Assembly: GCF_000471905.2 (NCBI RefSeq)
Contig: NW_006498507.1
Coordinates: 2,591,781 to 2,655,780 of the forward strand
Source: Amborella trichopoda
Lineage: Eukaryota > Streptophyta > Magnoliopsida > Amborellales > Amborellaceae
Direction: 5' to 3'
Length of the DNA stretch: 64,000 bases
The notes beneath the pieces are model-generated. The model did no database searches. It had not been told where the DNA came from and was given only the letters and a program-made list of their open reading frames with translations. Positions 24,501 to 38,367 of the stretch are shown piece after piece. Positions within the stretch are counted from its first letter, which is position 1; the number at the start of each line of letters is the position of its first letter. A program made the translations under genes and the position numbers.

Positions 24501-27500
24501 GTTTTCAGGAAGCCGCCCCTTCCGTGGTAAACCATTGAAGCTGCCGCTTCCATTATTTGTGGAAGAGGCGCTTTGGCAGCCCCCTCTTCTACAAGACAAA
24601 CATGCCATAAAAGAGTCATTTAAACCCTCAAACCCTTACAAATATTAAAAGGGCAAACACCCTTAAGCAAAGTCAAAATGACGAAAGAGCACCTAAAAAG
24701 GGCAAACACCCTAAGCAAAGTCGAAATGACAAAAGAGCACCCAAAAATTACATAAACTGATTAAAAAATGAAAAAGAAAAGAGTTTTTGGTCATTTTGAG
24801 CCCATGAACCTGCTGATTCACCTGTTCAATGGTGTGCTGGTTTGGGACCCCTGGTCTGGACCGGTAGGACCACTCTCGTTCACTGCTTTTCGGTCTGGCC
24901 GGTCTGCTCCGGTCTTCATAACCTTGTTCTCATCCCTTTATTTTTCACCCAGCCAGTCTGGTCCAGTCTTAATGACCTTGTTCTTTACTTGTCCCTGTTA
25001 TTTTTCTCATGCTTCAATTTCCTTCATGCATTTTAATGTTTCTTTGACTTGCAGGGAAGGCCTTGGAGAAGCATATGATGGAGATATTGCTTTAGCCAGC
25101 GCTCTTGAGATGTTTGGGGGAGGTCATAATGATCCAATTAGTGTAGCTTTTGGAGGTTTGTGTCTTTAAATTAATAGGATTTCATTCCCCTCTTGCCATG
25201 TTTTTATCTATATGTTTTATTGAAGTGGCTAAACCTTTTCTTTATTTTAATATTTTCTTGTCACAATTCATATTCGGGTGAATATTGATATATTTTGTGA
25301 CTGTTTCATTGGATTAGTCACTATTCTCCACATGTCAACTGTCAGAAGAAAAATAATTTGTTTTCTCCATCGTGTGTCATTACTAGTCTGTTATCTTCGT
25401 GCAAATTGCTTAGTGTTATTGGCAAATAGTAGGTTGGGTTTTCTAGAGAATAGGATGGTTATATGAAGTTTTGAAATTGTATTGATTCCTGCTCGTCACT
25501 TGACTTGACTGCTTTCCTTGTTTGACTTGTTTTTCTGCAATCCATTGATGGTTTGACTTGCATGCCTCTCTCTTTGTTTTGGATTGGCATGTGAGGGTCG
25601 CTAATCGAAAATTGAGCGAGTGCAATTAGGGAGCATGAGTGAGAGTGGAGCAGGAAAATAATGGGCGAGGAGATGATTTCCATTTAAACTTGCCTGGAGG
25701 TCACCGAGGACTTGTGTTTTGAGAATAAGAATCACTACCCTAGTACAAGGTTCAGTCAACTGTAACTAAGGTGAAGGTTACAGAATGGTAAGCAAATGTC
25801 CTAGGGGGCCAAATTTGACTACTTTCGTGCTTCATAGCTTTGATTGCAGCATTACACCGGGGATCCTTTCATCTGTTTCTTTGCTTCAAAATCATTGGAG
25901 GCATAGAGTTATGTTGCATATGAGTAGTTTTACTTTTTTTAATCCAGTAGATCTTCTTTTAGCCTGTTCTGTGTTATTAAGCAAAATAAGATATTATTTC
26001 TTAGGTTTGTTTGGCATTATTAAGTTGCTAAACTTCTTCAGATTCTTACTGCTTCATGGTCTTTAGGCTCCCCTTTGAGAGTGGGGCGGCTTTCTCATGA
26101 GGTGTGATCTAATTGTTATCTTTTAGGGGAGTATTTTGGGAGAGAAAGGGTATAATCTTTGGACAAGCAGGGGCAGTGTGAGTGTTAATGGGAGGGAACA
26201 TTGAGATGCGCATGATTTTGGGCACTAGTTATGTGGGAGAGTTTAGTACTGTGAGAGTAGGGTATTTAATGCATACATGGACAGAATCATGGGTTGTGAA
26301 ATTCCCAAATGTCGTATCTTGGATGTGAGGTATTCATGAAACATATGCTGAGGGTCGGTTTTGATTGGAGCTCTGTTGGTAGCCTGGTTACATCGGGATA
26401 TGGGGTTTAACAAGGGATGAGATTTGGTGGAGTTAAGGAGTATCTGTGGTGGAGGCAGAAACTAGAGCTCTCCCTGGTGCCTAACAATGTCCAAAACTTT
26501 GGTCGCTTGACCCCCTAGGCGGCCTGTTTCTCAAACTACCTAGGCATGGCCTGGGGTTTTTTTGCGGGGGTGGAGGGTGTCTAGGCAGACTTGTTAAAGG
26601 CGCCCGCCTGGTGCCACCTCCTTAATTTTGTTTTATTTTATTTAGTGAGAGAGAATTAGGTCTATAGAGAGAGATTTTTTATTGTTTGTATTTCTATTCA
26701 TTTATTTTAGAGAGAAAAGTATAGTTTCTGTAATTGTTTTTAGCTTTTTTATTGTTTGTTAGATTTTTTATTGTCTGTATTTCTATTCATTTATTTTAGA
26801 GAGAAAAGTATATTTTCTTTAATTTTTGTTCATTAAAAAAGTAAAGTATCTTTTTTCTTTTATTTAGTAAAATACCTTTCTTTAATTTTTAGAAGAGAGA
26901 GAGGGTGCTGTTCTTAAAAAAAGCACACGTGGCACATTTACATAATAACCCATGCATATAGGTATAGCCATGTTATTAATATTATTATTATTTATACAAC
27001 TGCATATTGCCTGGCATTAATATTCATTTTATATACAAATCAAAACCATAACAGGGAGAGAATGCACCCCCCCCATCCCGCAAACAAAAAAAAAATTCCA
27101 GGGTTGTCCAGGTATCTAGGTAGCCGCCTAGGCAGTCTGGGCCCCTAGCCAGCCGCTTTCCCTTTGTTGAACATTGGTGCCTAAGTATATATACATTCTC
27201 ATCTTTCCGTCCGCCCATCATGCAAGGCAGCTGCAACATGATTCTGTGGGTAGAGTAGATGCGCCCCTATTCTCTGGAGGCTTAATGGATGTGATGGACT
27301 TTGGAACACATTCAAGCACTATTACACCTATGAAGATCTTAATCCAACATGTTCATAGGGAGGTCAATGGTGCTGGTGCACTAGTATGGGTGGGGCTTCT
27401 AGAGGGGTTTGATTATGTGGGATTCTGTCTTGAGCTGTTACTATAGCACTGTTGAAGTAGTTAGTGTCATTGTAATAGTTTCCTTTCGCCGATCATTATT

Positions 27501-30500
27501 TCAAGATAATTACACATAAAAGAATAAAGAAAACATGAAACCAATCTCTTTCATGTTTCCTATGGAGTAGGGATTTATGATAACAAACTGGAACTTTGTC
27601 ATTTCTGGAGTGGTTTGATTATGTGGGATTCTGTCTTGAGCTGTTACTATAGCACCGTTGAAGTAGTTAGTGTCATTGTAATAGTTTCCTTTCGCCGATC
27701 ATTATTTCAAGATAATTACACATAAAAGAAGAAAGAAAACATGAAACCAATCTCTTTCATGTTTCCTCTGGAGTAGGGATTTATGATAACAAACTGGAAC
27801 TTTGTCATTTCTGTAGGTGTGCGCATCAAAAAAATACTGAAGTTTTACCTTGTCCCCTTTTCCATGGTCACCTCTGCCACTGCCCCATTCTCAAGTTCTT
27901 CAATATGGGTTTCCCATCTCAACGTAAATTAATCATCATCATGATCACAGCTTTTTCTCAATTAATTGGGGTCGGCTGATGATAAGTTCTGGCTAAATTT
28001 TACATTGGCTGCCTACCTAACACAACCCAGCCCTTTTTTACCTGGGCATGGAACGAGTTAAGGGAAAGTTTAAGATCATCAATGGAAATTAATCCAGTTC
28101 TACATTTCAAAGCAATGGTAAAAAACTCAGCTCAAGCTCGGGACTCGGGACTCGGTCACTGCCCGGACTGAGTAACTCGGGTGATTCTGAGTGGTTCTCT
28201 TGAGTCTTGTAGGATGCCTAAAACGGGCTAAAAAATTGCCAAAACATACTAAAAAGTTGTTAAAAATAATTAGAAATTAGTAAAAAGCATTAAAAGTCTG
28301 TAAAAGATGGAAAAAAAACATATATAAGATGGATTATGGAAAAACTTGATTTGTAGCTTGAAACAATAAAGTAAAATCCCAAAAAAGGGAAAAAATAGAA
28401 AACTAGGGCATATAATAGGAAAAGTTCACAAATAATCATAAAAAATAAAAACTATATAGAAACACATTTATACATCATTCGTTAGTGATCTAGTAACAAA
28501 TTTTTTGTTTTTTAAGTGATTTTAACAAAACTTTGTCTAAAAAGCTCGCCTTGGCAGGATCCCGAAGCTGAATTACTTGGCTGTGTCTGAGTCGACTCTG
28601 CTGAGTTTTGAAACATGGTTTCAAAGTGTAGTAATAATATCCAGGCTTTGATGGCTACTTATGTATCTGGCATATGCATGGCGTGGTGTTGATTGGTGGC
28701 TTCATTGTTATATTGAGATTGTATTTAATTAACATAAACCCCAGGCAGTTTTATGTGGGTTAATATAAGGTAAAAAGACGTCACCTTCCCCCCTGCCCCC
28801 CCCCCCCCCCCCCCCTCCCCCAATCCTCCAATTTTTAAAACAAGGGTCAAAGAACCCCCAAACCCCTTTTAATCCCATTATCTCTCCCCCCATCCCCTTT
28901 CTCTCTCTTCTCTGCATGAATCTGCACCCCTCCTTTCCCCATTAACCTTCCCTCTTCTCTCTCTCTCTCCCCCCTGTCAACCACTCCTCTCTCTCTCATG
29001 GGGCAGAGAGAGAAGGGTGCAAAAATCTATGGGGAAGAGGCAAGGTTAATGGGGGAGAGAGAGAATGGGACTACAGGGAGAAGGGATTTGGACTAATGGG
29101 GGGATAAACAAAAAAGAAAATGGCAATTTGGCAAAGAAGCGGCAAAAGGCATTAGGGGGTTATTTGACCTTTTTTGTAAAAATTCGGGGGTTGTATATGG
29201 ACCATAAGTTTAGATGTTTGTGTGGAGGGTTTCTTTGTTTTGTTTTGCTTTTTGTTATTTTTGGGGGAGGGGGTGGGTGGTTTGGTTTACATCTTTTTCC
29301 CTCAATATAACCTAATATACCTACAAAAAAACTAGTGCAGTAGTGTGCCTATCTTCTGTGGCAATAGTTTGTGACTTTTGTTGATGAGGAGTCTCTAGAA
29401 TATTTATGTTTGTTTATCTTATCTGATGTAATGCAATCTTGATAATAAAATGATTGCGGAACCTGCTAATTCATGGAACATAATGAAATGTGCCTTTTTA
29501 ATGCTCCGAGTAAGTCTTACAATGATCAACTCTAAAGATTTTAGTTATGTGCATATTGAATTTTGTCACAGAGTTCTACATCTAGGCTAGTTGATGTTCT
29601 GATATATTGAACCTTCTTAAACATTCTATTCCTTATTTTGCATTTTCATACCATTGTTTTTCTGTTTAGAAATTCTATTAAACTTTTCTTAAATTAATTA
29701 GTTGCACTTGCATTGTTTTTTGCATTAACATCCATGTGTTACTGATATTTGCTTTTTTCCATCAACATCCTTGTGTTACTCATATTTGCTTTTCTTTGAC
29801 GATGGCGATATGTGCTTATGTTTGTTGATTAAAGTTTCTGCTACTAATCTTTGTCTTTGTAAAAAAGCAGTTAAGTCTTGCCATACTAATAAAGTTCTGC
29901 TGCTTTAGGGCCTGTTATGACTAAATTTACAATTGCTTTGAGAGAGATTGGTACATACAAAGAAGTTCTTCGGTCCCAGGTAATTGAATTTTTCTGTGCA
30001 TTATAGGAAGAATTAGCCGTAGATGCTAGATATGACATGTAGTTTTGGGTTAGGATTAAATGCTTATTGTATCTATATTGTGAAAATTTATTTATTTTTT
30101 TCCTTGGATATATGACTCCTGTACAATTAATAAATGGCATAGTTGCAAAAAGAATATTTGGAGCTGATGCTTATGCTATTCCTGGCTCCAGCATCTTGGG
30201 GCACTAATGCCACCTACATTGCACGCATGTCTTTGTTCTCTGCCCTGTCCTATTTGTTGTTTACTATCAATGGAATTCTAGGTTACTTTGAGCGAAATGT
30301 CCAACACTCAGAAATGGCCAATGCCATTATTTCACTAGAGAATGTCCTGGCCTTTCCAATGCACAAGCTATCCCCAGTGACCTGAAGTAACTATTTTTAA
30401 ATAATTGATTATATTCTTAGAAAACCTCCTGGTCACCTGAAATAAACATTTTTGAATGTTTTGTATATTCTTATGCTATGGCTTTCTCTTTCACTATCAT

Positions 30501-33500
30501 TCGCTGGCTAGTGATAACCTCAAATAACTGTTATTAAACAGGTGAGCATTAAAATATTAAGCGTTTTCATACGTTTAACTTCCAAAAAAGAACAGCTGCT
30601 CGTTTCTTTCAGTTATTTCATCTTTGACTCTAATATGATTCACCCCATGTGGTTGCTGCTTTTTAGATATATTTATTTTTTCCTTTTCTTTTCAGGTGGA
30701 GCACATGCTGAATGACAGGTTGCTACAATTTGTGAACGTTGATTTGCAAGATGTCAAGGTATATTATGGGTTTGTAAAACTGTTAATTACTCTTGATTCA
30801 CAAATGTGCATTATCGTCCATAAGTTTCAGTTCACACAGAAGGTTACCTGGCAATGCATTATCATTCATATTAATGTTATTCTTTTGTTATCTGTTGAGA
30901 GAATGCAGAAGTCATGATGCAATCACTAATCATTGAATATCTTTGGAACTCTTGCACTCTGATTGGATATTCTCAATATACCTGAAAGAATTTTCTTTCA
31001 TGTATTGTAGGAAGCTAGGAAGCGATTTGACAAGGCTAGCCTTCTTTATGATCAGGTATGCTTTCAGAACTTTCCTTTGGCACTTGAGTTTCTTGGTCTC
31101 TTTTAATTAATTCGGGTTAAGATTGTTAACTAGGAGTTCTTTCTCTGGAAACATTCTTACATTACTTGCAAAACATTCTTACATTACTTGCAGTAGTCAT
31201 TTATGAGTTATCATAACTTCATTATGTGAAATGATAACTTCTGATTCTCTGGAAACATTCTTACATTACTTGCAAAACATTCTTACATTACTTGCAGTAG
31301 TCATTTATGAGTTATCATAACTTCATTATGTGAAATGATAACTTTTGAGTCAGGATTTGAAAAACCTTTCTCTTGTAAGAAAGTCGTATTTGGTTTTCCA
31401 TTTTTGGGCCTTTTACTTAAGGAGGGTGTACCCATATCGATATAATGCATCATAGAAGAATGTAAATGTACATTGCATGATCACATAGATATTCTGTTAA
31501 GCTGGGACATCATGTGTTCACTACCATTTATCCCATGGCAAAAAATTTCACCCTACAGTCCCCCTGCATTCTTTTGTCTTGCCTAAATGTATCGTAAATG
31601 ACATATGGCTTTTCCTGCTCTTGTGATCAGATATGTTTTTCTTTTTGCATTTATCTTATTTCTCTTATCGTATGTCTAGGTGCACACTGGTATGGTCCAT
31701 GGGTTTATGCTGTTTCTATACTGTCCTTGGATGCCTTTCGTGTTATTCATTTCTTCTAAATCTTTAGCATTGTTTTTATTTTTATTTTTATTTCAAGTGG
31801 ACAGCATATTGCACATGCTACTTAGTGTTTCTCTGATGTTGATAATCATGTGGACCAGGCTAGGGAAAAGTTTCTGTCTCTGAAGAAAGGTACAAAGGTG
31901 GATGTTGTTGCTGTGACAGAGGAGGTAATTCACGATCATATCAGGTTACTATGTAAATTACCTCTTGTCATTTGGAATCTCTGTATCAGTATAGAACTTC
32001 CATTTGTTCTATTGTCAGAGTTTCTAATTTAGTTATAGGCATATTCCAGGAAATGCACAATGCCAGGGCATCATTTGAGCAGTCCCGCTTCCATCTAGTA
32101 TGTATGGCTTTATTCACTCATCAATTAGCTTGAATCGTAATACCTGATTTCTGCTCAAGATGTCTTCATGGATGAGATCTAATACTTAGCCCAAGTAGAT
32201 CATCATGTGCCTTGGTTTCCTTAAGGTGGCTGCCTTTCTTCATTCAGGTAACTGCTCTTTCAAATGTTGAGGCAAAAAAAAGATTTGAATTCTTGGAGGC
32301 TGTCAGTGGAACCATGGATGCCCATCTGCGTTATTTTAAACAAGTAAGTCAGATAATCATATTTTCCTTGCTGTTATTCTCTAGCTTCTCCACAGGTTAG
32401 CTTCTCCATAGGTTTGTTGTCACATTATTCCTGAATTTTCTTTGTCTTGTGCACAGGGCTATGAGTTATTGCATCAGATGGAGCCCTATATCCATCAGGT
32501 TTGTAGTAGTTGGTAGTTTTGTGTATCACGTAGCTTGCCTTATTTTGATTTTCAAAGCATTGAATTGCATCTATGTAATGTTTTCTTTAGAAACAGCTTT
32601 ATTCACTGGAATATATCTTATTCAAAGGACTCAGGAACGATGTGCTGCTACTCGAATTGGTGGTTTTATATGCAATTATTTCTTTTCAACATTAAAATAG
32701 TCAGACCTACCATATTTGGTTTCCACTTTTTATTCTTTTAAATATGGTTCACTGTGTCACTGATAAAAGAATTGTTTAGATGGCTGTCATTTGTAGTACA
32801 CTGTGCCCAAACTAGGTTTCTTTGTGAAAGAGTGCACATGCCGAATCAAACCAGAGCAGTTAACCGGACATGGGCCTGGAAGCGGTTTAACCAGCCTAAC
32901 CGGTAAACCGGCCAATTCAACTACTCTAACTAAGCAAGTCCCGGGCGGTCAAAAAGGTGTTGAAAAAAAATAAAAAAATACAAAAACAACTGAAATATGA
33001 AAAGCATATAAAGAATGATTAAAACAAAACACATTCCAATGAATTTGAAAATTAATGAAAAAAATGGATTTAAACCCATTTTATATTTTTCAAGGGCTAT
33101 TTTTAAAATTTTCTAAAAAAGATGGGAAAATATAAAAGTGAGTATTAATGCCCAAAACAATTTTTAATCTTTACCATAATGTAAAGAATATTTAAAAATG
33201 CATTACAAATCAAATTCCTTATATTTGAGAATTTATATACATTTTTTTGAGATTTTTTTTTTTAACATACCAGTTGATCACCCTAACCACTCAAAACTGG
33301 AACAGGCCACTGGCCGGTTTCGATCTAACCGGGCGGTTAGCGGTTAGATCGGGTGATTTTGCAAACAATGGTGCGGCTTCTTATCAAGCTATTATATGTT
33401 ATTTATTGCAGAACCTTTCCCATTTTGTCTGTATGTTGATTAGTTCAATAGAATGTTGTATTTTGCTCTTTTCCTTCTTTGAATGGGTACTGGACCCAAT

Positions 33501-36500
33501 TATATTCTTTGTATTAAGGGCCTAGGATTAGTTCAATAGAATGTTGTATTTTGCTCTTTTCCTTCTTTGAATGGGTACTGGACCCAATTATATTCTTTGT
33601 ATTAAGGGCCTAGGAGGCAATGAGATCTATTTCAGAAGCTACTTTGCTAGTTGCTTAATGAGATCCATTACTTTGATACAATAACAAATTAAAGTGATCA
33701 TACTTTGATAAAAATAGTTACTTAGAGATGTCCTCGTACAATTTATCCTATTTAAATTACCCAAAAAATTTCTCCAATTTTGTTGATATATTTGCATGTC
33801 TTTTGATTGGTATATTTTGATATATTTGCATGTCTTTTGATTGGTTCTATAGGTATCCATGGCTACACTTGTAATTAGCATATGTAATTAATCACATCTA
33901 TATTGCGTATATCTGTTAGATAATTCATATTACATCTATAAACAATGAAGTTTTGCGTGAGGGCATGTTTCAACATACGCAATCATGCACATATGAATGC
34001 ATGCATGCCTGTCTATATATAGTTTATATGTATGTAGATAGTGTGTATGCATGTACTCCGCCTATTCATTGTGTGTTGTGCAAATATTTTGTGGCGATAC
34101 ATTCATGTAATTGATAATAATTGCTTTTAGGTGTTGACTTATGCCCAACAATCAAGGGAAAGATCCAATTATGAACAGGCAGCTCTTGCAGAGAGAATGC
34201 AAGAGTATAAGAGGCAGATTGATAGAGAAAGTCGGTGGTCTTCGAATGGTTCGCAGGGTTCTCCTAATGGTGATGGTATTCAAGCCATTGGTAGAAGTTC
34301 ACACAAAATGATTGAAGCAGTCATGCAGTCAGCTGCCAAGGGGAAGGTTGTTTCGAGCCTTGGGCCTGCTCATCTTCATTTATGAAGTGCTCTAGTATTC
34401 AAGAAACATTTCTGTCATGATATTTTCTGGGGAGATGTGCATGTTATCCAGTGAACTATGACATAAACTCATAGACCACTTGGTTCATCACCATCCTGTG
34501 AAATGATGGAAGGTGATAGTCAGAAAGTGAGAGTCACCATTGTATTTGTATCCTGTTCTGATGGGTCCGTCTTCCTCTCCTCATCTGCCATTGTTTGATT
34601 ATATGGTGATGACCCCAATGGATTTTGTGTATATCATAGTCCATTCGGTTACAGATGCTTCTCTAATCTCTTATCCTGGTTTCATTTTCTTATGGATGAC
34701 ACCCCTGAGCTTAGACATTTAATAATGCATTTCAGGTTCAAACTATTAGGCAAGGTTATTTATCGAAACGCTCCTCAAATTTGAGAGGTGACTGGAAGCG
34801 GAGGTTTTTTGTTCTTGACAGTCGAGGAATGCTGTACTACTATCGCAAACAATGGTCCAGGCCATCTGTAAGTCATATCATGCCATCTAAATTCACTGGA
34901 GTAATGGCTATGAGCTCTTTCTTTTGAACTTCCTTTTGTGATCGGTATCATTGGGTGACTTTTGTTGCTTGTGTAGCTAATTTTGAGCTATGTCCTTTTA
35001 GGGCAGTGGAAGCCAAAATTCAAATCAGAGGGGTCATGGCTCTGAAGGTGGTTCTGGACTGTTAAGCAGATGGCTTTCCTCTCATTACCATGGTGGTGTG
35101 CATGATGAGAAATCTGTCGCACATCATACTGTAAACCTGCTAACATCAACAATTAAAGTTGATGCAGAACAGTCAGACTTGAGATTTTGCTTTAGAATTA
35201 TTTCACCTTCAAAAAATTACACCTTGCAGGTACATATTGGAAAGTTCCCATGAACTAAGTTTTGGTTCTCTCATGAATTTAGCTGTATCTTATTCGAACT
35301 TAAAAACATTCATTGTAAGATATCTGGAGGAAATGCAATGTTTTGGGTGTCCTTTTGGTTATTTTTTTGGGGTTTCTTGGTTAGGAGTTTTTGGTGTCTT
35401 TGGAACAACGACAGTACCACAGATGTTGCAGCCTAGATGTAAAATATAACTCAAATATCTTGGACCTCAGGCGAACAAAGGCTTGTGGAACAGAGGGGTT
35501 GATGAGTTATGCTTGTACAGAGTGGCTATTCTATGCTCTCAATTGTGCACTCCATGTGGCTATAATCATATAATATCGCCTTTCATTGTCTTGGTTTATT
35601 TATACAGACATGTTTAGTTTTTCCTGACCTGTGTTTAACATTTTTGGTTATGGCCATACAGGCAGAGAGTGCACTGGATCAAATGGATTGGATTGAAAAG
35701 ATAACTGGAGTAATTGCTTCCTTGCTGAGTGCTCAGTCACCTGAAAAGGTTGCACCGAGCATTTGTGATTATATGGAACTTATGCTGTCAATATTCTTCT
35801 GAATCATGACCATTTTGTCTTTCTGATTTCAATTTATTGTATTTCTTTCCAGAGACTGTCTTCTAGCCCACTGAGCAGTGGACACCACCGTGCTAATAGT
35901 GAGAGTAGTTCTTTTGGGAGTTCTACAGATCTTGAGCACTCGACTGTGGAAGAGTGTAGTTCCGAAAGGAATTTAATAACAGGGCATCTTGAACGCTCTT
36001 CCAGAAGTGGCCAACAGCATCGTTCGAGCGTAAAACATGAGAAGCCACTTGAAATTCTTAGGAAAGTTGATGGAAATGACAGGTGTGCGGATTGTGGTGC
36101 TCCAGAGCCAGATTGGGCATCCTTAAACCTTGGTGTTTTACTTTGCATTGAGTGTTCTGGAGTCCATCGTAATCTGGGTGTGCATATATCTAAGGTAAGG
36201 AGTAAGTTGAGATGTTCTCTTGACCTTGTTTTATTAAGATTCTTAAATTTTCTTTACATTATTTTGTTTAGTTTTATTGGGAAAGGACATTTTAAAAGAA
36301 GAATAATTTGTTGGGAAAGTATTCTATAATCCACTGTTCTTTATCTATCCTCATAATCCACTGTGGTTATTATCCAATAAAACATTAGATGGTGGAGAGA
36401 GCGGGACTCACCATGTCCTAAAATCCAAATAAATACTTTTTTTGATAGATGAGATCCTTTTAACTTTTCATTAATAATAATGCTATTTTTTCCATGTACA

Positions 36501-38331
36501 AGTCCTGATGCTGATTGAATTTACTTCATGTGTAGGTAAGGTCTTTGACGCTTGATGTTAAGGTGTGGGAGTCTTCTGTGATAAATTTATTCCAGTCACT
36601 TGGTAATGCATTTGCAAACTCAGTATGGGAGGAATTGCTGGGGTCCACAAATAATTTGAAAGGCGATGGAACCCCTACGAGGTAAGAGATCAGAATATGA
36701 TGATATTGTATTCTATAAATATTATGTTCAGAATCCTTGCTTAGCATATTTACAATATTGCCTATGTGGCATGGTGGAAAACTGGAAATCCTGATGTCAT
36801 TTTGTTGTAATATGTGATGCAGTTTTGGTAGGATAGAGAAAAGACCTCACCGGACTCTCAGCAAACCCCATCATACGGATTCCATTTCAGTAAAGGAAAA
36901 ATTCATTCATGCAAAGGTATGTAATGAAGAAACGTCTTATGTGTTTAGCCTATTTTTTCTTACCCAGGGGAAAGTTGCGGATTAAATTGTATTGTTATGC
37001 AACTAAATTTCATGAACATAAATATATTTATTAATTATTTGTATAAATCATCAACGTCATCATCATCATTTGAGCCTTATCCTAGCTATTCGGGGTTGGC
37101 TACACAAATCTTATTCTGCCATTCTGTTTTATTGAGGGCCATATCCTCAGTTAGACCATAAGTCATTATATCTTTTCTCACTACGTCCATTCTTGTAGTA
37201 ATAACTGTTTCTGAGAGAGAGAGAGATAGAGAGATAGAGAGATTCATATGGGTATTTATGCTATATTTCCCTCTCTAGTACCATTTACAGATGTGGAGAT
37301 AGAGAGAGAGAGAGAGAGAGATTCATATGGGTATTTATGCTATATTTCCCTCTCGAGTACCATTTACAGATGTGCCCCAGTTTTCTAAGATTTTGCCTCC
37401 ATTTTCAGTATGCAGAAAAAATGTTTGTTCGTAAGGCCATCACAGATCAGCATATGCCTCACATGGCTCAGCAGATGTGGGATAGCGTTCATGCCAATGA
37501 CAAACAAACAGTTTACCGCCTCATTGTAGATTCAGGTGCCTTTGTAAATGCTGTTAGGGGTCTGGCACCATTAAACTCATCGATTACCCTAGCAAGAGCA
37601 ATGCATTTGCATGAGCAACAGGGCTTAGTTCCCGATGACAATAGTCACTGTTTGTTTGTGGGGAATGATAGAATAAAGGACTCAGACTCAGTGGGAACAA
37701 GCAAGGAATATGTCTGCGAGGTTGAGCAAGGTTTAGAGGGCTGCAGCTTGCTTCATTTGGCTTGCCAAAATGCAGACATTGGCATGATCGAGCTTCTATT
37801 GCAGTATGGTGCTCAAGTGAATGTTCAGGATTGGAAGGGGTGGACCCCACTTCACCATTGCCTCCTCAAGGGAAGGAATATGTTTGCAAAACTGCTACTC
37901 TCAAGGTTGTTATTCCATACTCTTGTTTTCCTTCCACTGTTAATACTTTTATCTTGACCTACTTTTGCTAGTTCATACACACACAAACGCCCCCACATCC
38001 GCGGACACACACCCACCCACCTGCGGACACACACTCACAAACACATTTCATTTTGGAAGCTTCTTATCGCATATCATCCTTCAGTTTAAAGTAGTTTTCT
38101 TCAAGTAAGTTGTCATTCATGGTTGCACCCGAGATGTATATGAGAAGTTTTAAGATTTTCTTTATAAGAAGTGGGGTAGTTTTTATTATATCACAGGAAA
38201 TGACAGATTTCTTAAGAGCCGATGTCAGTATAGCACAAACTTGCTCCAATGATAATTTCCTCCTGATGTAATTTCCTCATACACTCCAGGGGAAGCATGT
38301 CAGCAAATTTATTTGTGTTTGCACATTAAGT

Positions 38332-38367
<36 letters not shown>

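Larger units (their letters stand above)
23446..24976. mobile_element. putative TIR element in VAN3 intron 2
   Basis: The left end has AAGACCGGACCTG and GGTTGAACCGGACCAG. The right end has the reverse sense (CCGGTCTGCTCCGGTCTTCA and CTGGTCCAGTCTTAATGA at 24905-24976). The core is AT-rich with many GAAAAA tracts and contains a smaller MITE. The limits are approximate. Confidence 0.35.

Noticed and set aside
24231..24648. Open frames on both strands over 24.2-24.6 kb
   Set aside because: They coincide with a 223-bp MITE rich in GGAAGC/GCTTCC inverted repeats.
30143..30385. 80-codon open frame in VAN3 intron 4
   Set aside because: No recognised family and no splice support; it sits between verified VAN3 exons 4 and 5 and is not needed for the frame.
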